Source: Rickettsiaceae bacterium (GTDB taxonomy: Bacteria; Pseudomonadota; Alphaproteobacteria; Rickettsiales; Rickettsiaceae). Taken from it: a DNA stretch of 9,772 nucleotides. Below the pieces are notes generated by a model, which saw nothing but the letters and a program-made list of their open reading frames with translations, was not told the origin of the DNA and made no database searches. Each line of letters starts with the position of its first letter. Position 1 is the first letter of the stretch. The stretch lies in assembly GCA_017995275.1 (NCBI GenBank), contig JAGOJE010000026.1:1-9772 (forward strand), read 5' to 3'. Below are positions 5,451 through 9,772 of the stretch, piece after piece. The translations under genes and the position numbers were made by a program.

Positions 5451-6155
5451 TTAAGCCTCACCAAATTTTCTTCGCCAAATTCTTGCTATTTTGTTTAATT
5501 CATCGGCATCTAAGGAGGATTTGCCTATCAGCAATCCATCTATTTCTTGAACCGATATTATCTCAGAAACGTTATCAGAATTTATAGAGCCACCATACAC
5601 TAGCGCTAAAGGTTTGGCAATGGTAAAGTCCTTGATATGAGAAAACACCTCTTGAAGCTCTAGCACATTTGCTGCTTTGCCTGTGCCTATTGACCATAAA
5701 GGCTCATATGCTAAAATATATCCATCTAAATTTGGGATAGATGCAGTTACTTCAGATTCTATATAATCCATATAAGTTCCATTTTTTCTGGCTTCTTCAT
5801 TTTCTCCTATACATATTATTGGAATTATTCCAGTTGCTATGCAATTTTTTGCCTTTGTTTTTATATCATCCGGCCTTTCAGACAGATGCTGCCTTCGTTC
5901 TGAATGCCCAATTATTGCATATTTTGTACCAATTTTAGATAACAATTCCGCAGAAACTTCACCAGTGAAAGAGCCATACCCCGATATTTTGCTAACATCC
6001 TGAGCTGCGAATGGCCTGGAGTTAAATTCCAAAATTAGCTGAGCTAAATAGGGCATTGGTGGTGCTATTATTACATTTTCATCTATATTTTCACAAAGCT
6101 TACGTGCTTCATTTATAGATAGATTCATCTTCCAATTTGCGATTATGTGGTTCAT
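5451..6155 (-). CDS. tpiA: Triosephosphate isomerase
   Basis: This 234-residue TIM barrel interconverts dihydroxyacetone phosphate and glyceraldehyde 3-phosphate. The family residues are all present: ANWKMN (6-11, catalytic K9), GHSERR (83-88, catalytic H84), the catalytic glutamate in YEPLW (E151), the mobile phosphate-gripping loop ending SIGTGK (155-160), YGGSI (187-191) and the G-L-L-I-G-K-S-S-L phosphate site near 207-215. It is somewhat shorter than the usual 250 residues but nothing essential is missing. It is the first gene of the minus-strand operon and diverges from the SurA/PpiD-type gene across 73 bp. Its presence shows that at least the triose part of glycolysis/gluconeogenesis, or glycerol-phosphate interconversion, is retained. 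Confidence 0.96.
   Translation of the reverse strand: MNHIIANWKMNLSINEARKLCENIDENVIIAPPMPYLAQLILEFNSRPFAAQDVSKISGYGSFTGEVSAELLSKIGTKYAIIGHSERRQHLSERPDDIKTKAKNCIATGIIPIICIGENEEARKNGTYMDYIESEVTASIPNLDGYILAYEPLWSIGTGKAANVLELQEVFSHIKDFTIAKPLALVYGGSINSDNVSEIISVQEIDGLLIGKSSLDADELNKIARIWRRKFGEA
5456..5459 (-). promoter_or_regulatory. Shine-Dalgarno that fixes the secG start
   Basis: GAGG inside the last codons of tpiA is 6 nt from the ATG at 5449, which makes that ATG the preferred secG start over the in-frame TTG at 5464. Confidence 0.65.
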
Positions 6156-6192
6156 TTTAAGAAACTTCTTGCAGGGAACAAAATAGACATAT

Positions 6193-6221
6193 ATTTTATA
6201 GCTTTAATGAATTAAATACAA
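6193..6221 (-). promoter_or_regulatory. Candidate promoter of the tpiA-secG-kdsA-truA-prmC operon
   Basis: On the minus strand TTGTAT (6216-6221) and TAAAAT (6193-6198) are 17 bp apart in the divergent region. Initiation near 6186 would leave a leader of about 31 nt before the tpiA ATG. The region is very AT-rich, so other pairs are possible. Any promoter for the opposite gene must overlap this one. Confidence 0.4.
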
Positions 6222-6228
6222 ATATAAT

Positions 6229-7800
6229 ATGTTGAATCAAATCAGAAAAGCTGCAGATAATTTAATTTTTAGAGCAATTTTGCTAATCATAGTGTTTGCC
6301 TTTTGCATATGGGGTGTGAAAGATATGCTTGGTAGCCATGGTAATTTCGTAGTTGCATCCTTTAAAAATGCCGAATCTATAAGGTATAGCGAATTTGTAA
6401 AAGAGAAATATAAGGAGGTGATGAAGATCCAGCGTATGAATGACGTTGTGCTCTCAGAAGAGGATATAAAACAATATGGCATAGATAATGCAATAATAAA
6501 CAGGCTTATTACTGGGAGACTTGTTGATCTTTTAGTAAAGGATTATGATATAGATTTCAGTGATGAAGTTCTATCTTCAATGATAAGGCATCTGCCTGCT
6601 TTTCAAAATGAAGAGGGAAAATTTGATATAGGAATTTTAAAATCCCACCTTGCCAGTTCTGGAATGACAGAGGCAGAATATTCCAAAAGCATAAAGGATA
6701 AATTATCTCAAAGTCTTTTGCTTAATGAATTTGTTGGGTCTTACTACGCTCCAAGGGCAACGTCTGAAAGTATAGTGGATTTTTTATCCGAAGAAAGAGT
6801 ATTTGATGTTGTCTCTATAGATCTTGCAAGTGATAATTATGCCGAAGTTAAAGATCCAAGTAAAAAAGAATTAGAAGATTTCTATAAAGCAAATAATGAT
6901 CTTTTCACTACAGAAGAACACAGAGATGTTAATTATCTGATTGCAGGTGAAGATGCTATAGCAGGTAAAATATCCATTACAGATGAAGAGGTGAAGAAAT
7001 TCTTTGAGGAAAATAAAGATGATATATCCAATCTTGATTCTGCAAGAAAGGTTCTGCGTGAGAAAAAATTAGAAGATCTGATGGATGAATTTATAAAAGG
7101 TCTTGAAGATGAAGTCGCGGCTGGAAGTTCTATAGAAGAAATATCAGAGAAATTTGGTTTAAAAATTCATAAAATTGAAGGCGTAACTTTTGCTTCTTTC
7201 GCAAAAAAGAAGGATTTAGCAGAAGTTACTAGCTCTGTATTTGGTCTTGAAGAGGGGGAAACATCAATGCCTCTGCACCTTACAGAATCTCGCTCTGTGA
7301 TAATAGCCTCTATCAAAAAAATCGTCCCGGCTAAATTACAAGATTTTGCTCAAATAGAGAAGCAAGTAGAAAAAGAATGGAAAGCTGCTGAATATAGAAA
7401 GTTGAATATGAAAGTAATGGAGGATTTTATCTCTACAACTAAGTTTGAGGATTTTATCTCTGTGGCGACAGCGTCTAAACTTTCTTTGCAAAAAGGTGTA
7501 AAAATAAAGAGGTCTGAAATAGGGCAAAGCGATAAATTTTCTGCTGAGATGATAGGTGGAATATTTAGAGCAAAAACTGGCACAATGGCTGGAATATATG
7601 AGGATGGTAAAAAGGCCTATGTAATTGCTATCCGCCTTATAGAGCGTAATCCTGTAACTAAAAAAGCGATAGAAAAAGCTTCTGGTGAAAATATCCGAAA
7701 CAAACTTGCTGAGAGCGTTATAGATGAACTGCTAATTTATATGCAGCATAAAGAACGTCCAGAAGTGAATGATTCTTTTCTGCGTCAAATTAGTGAGTAA
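6229..7800 (+). CDS. Membrane-anchored SurA_N/PpiD-type periplasmic folding factor
   Basis: This 523-residue protein begins with a short basic stretch and one membrane helix (about residues 12-30, FRAILLIIVFAFCIWG), the N-terminal layout of PpiD-type proteins that sit in the inner membrane and face the periplasm. Residues 34-190 resemble the SurA_N chaperone domain. The segment near 245-370, including SVFGLEEGETSMPLH and a following I-I-A-S-I-K-K-I strand, resembles the end of a parvulin-like rotamase domain. I do not see the glycine-rich core motif of an active parvulin, so it may act as a chaperone rather than an isomerase. Such a gene divergent from tpiA is a recurring alphaproteobacterial arrangement. 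No Shine-Dalgarno is visible: a perfect TATAAT abuts the ATG at 6229. The homologous N-terminus nevertheless supports this start. Confidence 0.88.
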   Translation: MLNQIRKAADNLIFRAILLIIVFAFCIWGVKDMLGSHGNFVVASFKNAESIRYSEFVKEKYKEVMKIQRMNDVVLSEEDIKQYGIDNAIINRLITGRLVDLLVKDYDIDFSDEVLSSMIRHLPAFQNEEGKFDIGILKSHLASSGMTEAEYSKSIKDKLSQSLLLNEFVGSYYAPRATSESIVDFLSEERVFDVVSIDLASDNYAEVKDPSKKELEDFYKANNDLFTTEEHRDVNYLIAGEDAIAGKISITDEEVKKFFEENKDDISNLDSARKVLREKKLEDLMDEFIKGLEDEVAAGSSIEEISEKFGLKIHKIEGVTFASFAKKKDLAEVTSSVFGLEEGETSMPLHLTESRSVIIASIKKIVPAKLQDFAQIEKQVEKEWKAAEYRKLNMKVMEDFISTTKFEDFISVATASKLSLQKGVKIKRSEIGQSDKFSAEMIGGIFRAKTGTMAGIYEDGKKAYVIAIRLIERNPVTKKAIEKASGENIRNKLAESVIDELLIYMQHKERPEVNDSFLRQISE

Positions 7801-7828
7801 TAAAGCAAAGTAGATAGGCTGCTTAGCA

Positions 7829-9061
7829 TTATTCGTCTGGCATTTCCATTCTTAGAAGGTCTCCTAGGGTATTACAGGCATTTCTGAAATCCAAGTCGTG
7901 GGAGTAAGGATTTTTTGCCACCCATTGACAATCTATTGAGTCTTCTGTTGCGAGCTTTTTGGCGGGAGGGGCTTCTTCGTAGTCATATATACATCTTTCT
8001 TGCTTCTTGTTAGGGCCATATAGAAGGTAGGGGTTAAATGGTTTTTGTGGAATGATATCATTATCTCCACTCTCATAAAATTGTGGGGGGTTTTCTATTG
8101 CAAGCTTTTTGGTAGGATGTTCATCATCAATCGCTTCGGCTGCTTTCCTTTTGTTATCAATATCAAAATATGGATCCAGAATATCTAATATATAGGAAAA
8201 TATCTTACTTTCTGGATTCGCGTAGTGCAAAATTGAAGAGAATGCATCTTTCGCTTCTTCATTTTTATCAATTATGTTTGCTATATAATCTGGTTTTTGA
8301 CTTAGTAAATATTTTCCAGGCGTGTATAGCTCGATTATATGATTTTCGTCGCTATAATACGTAACAAATTTTTTATAATATTCCTCATTTCTGTGTTTTT
8401 CTATAAGGCTTTTAATTTGGTCTTTGTAAAATTTATCATTAGGTATATTTTCGAACTCGTAGCGATTAGTATTTAAGTAATCAAAAAGTCCACTGTCCCA
8501 TCCTTCTATTATTGATCTTATAACATCTTCCATTTTTAATATTTGATATTCTTCTTGTGAGAATGGCTGATATTTATCTGCTATATTTAATATATCCACT
8601 TCCATTGGTTCAGTTCCAAGATCTAATATCTTGAGTATTTCTTGTGTGGTGCAATTTTCTTTGTCTTTTAGAGCGGACTCATTTAGTAATTTATTTTCTA
8701 TTAAATAATCAATAGCGCCTTTCTCTTGAAAGTCTTTTATTATGTTTACGTTGTTATTTTCTTTTATGCTTCTGAGGAGGATTTTAACTAATTCTAAATC
8801 TTTAGATTTAGAAGCTTCTATCAATGCCGTTGAACCATGATCATTTTGAATATTAAAGTCTGGGTCGCAATCTATGAGTTCTAAGACTATATTTTGAGAG
8901 TCAGTTCGTGCTGCAAATATCAATAATGTATTGCACTCTTCATCCTGCTCATCTTCAAGACATACATATTGTAATTTAAGTTCTTCTAATTTTTTACCTA
9001 TCTCTTCTTGATTTTCCAAGCATATTAATTCTAAGAAAATGTCTTCTAAATTGGCTATCAT
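7829..9061 (-). CDS. Ankyrin-linked protein with a novel shared domain and a KKLA-repeat tail
   Basis: This 410-residue protein has no signal peptide or membrane helix. Residues 44-76 and 77-110 are two degenerate ankyrin units (NTLLIFAARTD, STALIEASKSKDLELVKILL), with a possible third to about 135. Residues 172-300 form a domain repeated in the neighbouring gene, with GWDSGLF (187-193), EKHRNEEYY (221-229) and HIIELYTPGKYL (241-252). I recognise no family for it. The tail has KRK at 304-306 followed by KK at 318-319, and a second KK at 368-369, both within PTKKLA/PAKKLA, resembling bipartite nuclear localisation signals. The ATG at 9061 has no good Shine-Dalgarno and overlaps the stop of a four-codon frame as ATGA. 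The gene ends convergent with the PpiD-type gene, 28 bp apart. A host-directed effector is a reasonable but unproven guess. Confidence 0.85.
   Translation of the reverse strand: MIANLEDIFLELICLENQEEIGKKLEELKLQYVCLEDEQDEECNTLLIFAARTDSQNIVLELIDCDPDFNIQNDHGSTALIEASKSKDLELVKILLRSIKENNNVNIIKDFQEKGAIDYLIENKLLNESALKDKENCTTQEILKILDLGTEPMEVDILNIADKYQPFSQEEYQILKMEDVIRSIIEGWDSGLFDYLNTNRYEFENIPNDKFYKDQIKSLIEKHRNEEYYKKFVTYYSDENHIIELYTPGKYLLSQKPDYIANIIDKNEEAKDAFSSILHYANPESKIFSYILDILDPYFDIDNKRKAAEAIDDEHPTKKLAIENPPQFYESGDNDIIPQKPFNPYLLYGPNKKQERCIYDYEEAPPAKKLATEDSIDCQWVAKNPYSHDLDFRNACNTLGDLLRMEMPDE
7892..8155 (-). repeat. Degenerate tandem duplication in the tail of the ankyrin-linked protein
   Basis: TTGC[A/G]AGCTTTTTGG occurs at 7948 and 8098, exactly 150 bp apart, coding the two KKLA motifs 50 residues apart. 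Each copy starts with an asparagine-lysine-basic cluster (residues 303-306 and 351-353), then a 12-14 residue acidic spacer, then P-T/A-KKLA, and later an NPY (343-345 and 384-386). The copies are diverged and unequal in length after KKLA. Confidence 0.6.
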
Positions 9062-9072
9062 TTTTTACTCAT
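9058..9072 (-). other. Four-codon upstream frame overlapping the start of the ankyrin-linked gene
   Basis: ATG AGT AAA AAA TGA runs from 9072 to 9058, its stop overlapping the ATG at 9061 as ATGA. One extra A in the run of six would fuse it in frame to give MSKKMIANLED. It could be a coupling minicistron, a slippage site or chance. Confidence 0.3.
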
Positions 9073-9101
9073 GAGATTATTGAAATTGCATTTAGTTACG
9101 A

Positions 9102-9130
9102 GATATATACTATTTTTTACAAAGAGTCAA
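9102..9130 (-). promoter_or_regulatory. Candidate promoter of the ankyrin-linked gene
   Basis: On the minus strand TTGACT (9125-9130) is followed after 17 bp by TATATC (9102-9107). Initiation near 9095 would give a leader of about 34 nt. The -35 hexamer is identical to the one proposed for rpmG-rpsP. It implies that the gene is transcribed separately from its upstream paralogue. Confidence 0.5.
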
Positions 9131-9251
9131 GAAAAATTAATACTCGAGGCTATTTTGTGCTATTTGTTCAGGAGAGGGTGCTAAAGCGCCTCACTGTCAC
9201 CATGTGTAAAGGTAAACGAATTAGTTGGCAGTTTTTATAGGCAAGTAGATT

Positions 9252-9772
9252 CTAAAAAGGAGAGTCATCATCGGGGCAATCAGGAGTGTCTCCTAATTTT
9301 TCTGTCTCATTACCTATTGTCCCAGTGATTTTGTGAAGAGGGTTTGCCATCTCAATTTGGGCTTTGTGATATAGGTCCAATATATTTGATATATGGGTTT
9401 TTAATATATCATTTTTGTTTAAATTGTCGGATATTATGCATAAAGCGTTGGAGATACCATCACATGGGTTTATAACTTTTGCTATCTTGGCGGGGTTAAT
9501 TTTCATTAAATATTTTCCTGGTGTATAGAGCTCGATTATATGCGAGTTGTTATTTGCATAATATTTGACGAATTTTTGATAATATTCTTCATTTCTGTGT
9601 TTTTCTACTAGACCTTCAATTTCAGACTTATAGAACTGATAATTGTTCATTTCTGGATGTGCTATACGTACTGTTGTTATCATTTCAAAAAGTCCACTGT
9701 CCCATCCTTCTATTTTAGATCTAATGAAGTCTTCCATTCTTAATATTTGCAATGTGTTTATATCGAAAGTTC
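9252..9772 (-). CDS. Paralogue of the ankyrin-linked protein, 5' end outside the window
   Basis: An open frame ends with TAG at 9252 and runs without a stop off the right edge, so the true start lies outside. A TTG at 9752 could be taken for a start, but codons before it stay open and the similarity to the neighbouring protein continues across it (LQILRMED versus YQILKMED), so it is internal. The visible 173 residues hold the whole shared domain: GWDSGLF, FYK-x-x-I, EKHRNEEYY, KFV-x-YY, HIIELYTPGKYL and a final ILDLYHKA helix. The tail is short and acidic, ending DCPDDDSPF, and lacks the KKLA motifs of its partner. By analogy an ankyrin module may precede it off-window, but this cannot be seen. 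Function unknown. Confidence 0.85.
   Translation of the reverse strand, partial: TFDINTLQILRMEDFIRSKIEGWDSGLFEMITTVRIAHPEMNNYQFYKSEIEGLVEKHRNEEYYQKFVKYYANNNSHIIELYTPGKYLMKINPAKIAKVINPCDGISNALCIISDNLNKNDILKTHISNILDLYHKAQIEMANPLHKITGTIGNETEKLGDTPDCPDDDSPF

Noticed and set aside
5741..5938. Plus-strand open frame opposite tpiA
   Set aside because: It is antisense to the catalytic GHSERR region. Its leucine- and phenylalanine-rich content is what AT-rich antisense DNA produces.
7336..7583. Two overlapping minus-strand open frames inside the PpiD-type gene
   Set aside because: They are antisense and mutually overlapping, with no ribosome sites and no family resemblance.
8170..8364. Plus-strand open frame opposite the shared novel domain
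   Set aside because: The minus-strand frame is conserved as protein between the two paralogues. The plus-strand frame is not.
9174..9192. Hairpin GAGGGTGC-TAAA-GCGCCTC as a terminator between the two right-hand paralogues
   Set aside because: The stem has a bulge and a wobble pair, and no T-run follows on either strand. It may still form a weak structure.
9750..9752. TTG as the start of the right-edge gene
   Set aside because: The frame stays open to the window edge and similarity to the paralogue crosses this codon, so it is internal.

Overview
The window is AT-rich and looks like the chromosome of a host-associated alphaproteobacterium of the Rickettsiales/Holosporales kind. Three things point there: the gene order tpiA-secG-kdsA beside a divergent membrane-anchored SurA/PpiD-type gene, a GC-rich palindrome of the style dispersed in alphaproteobacterial genomes, and three large ankyrin or ankyrin-linked genes of the type such intracellular bacteria use as effectors. 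Genus and species cannot be fixed from the sequence. KdsA implies a Kdo-containing LPS, which argues against the Wolbachia/Ehrlichia/Anaplasma branch.

Left flank (1-1502, minus): a 3'-truncated ankyrin gene. Its seven central repeats are almost identical at DNA level and phased at exactly 105 or 102 bp. It is followed by about 165 residues of unrecognised C-terminal sequence that run off the window. A promoter, a good Shine-Dalgarno and a duplicated start region lie just upstream.

Housekeeping core (1683-7800): tRNA-Thr(UGU), a GC-rich palindromic repeat, rpsP and the short GTG-started rpmG are on the minus strand, and tRNA-Phe(GAA) with its own promoter is on the plus strand. A compact minus-strand operon tpiA-secG-kdsA-truA-prmC follows, with gaps of 1-15 nt. 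It combines a glycolytic enzyme, a Sec translocon subunit, LPS Kdo synthesis, tRNA pseudouridylation and release-factor methylation. A 73-bp divergent region separates tpiA from a plus-strand periplasmic folding factor of the SurA_N/PpiD type.

Right flank (7829-9772, minus): two tandem paralogues, the second cut by the window edge. The complete one has an N-terminal degenerate ankyrin module, then a domain of about 130 residues that I do not recognise and that is shared by both, then a tail with two lysine-rich KKLA motifs in a roughly 50-residue duplication. This pair is the best candidate in the window for an undescribed protein family, probably host-directed. That role is inferred from the ankyrin context, not demonstrated.
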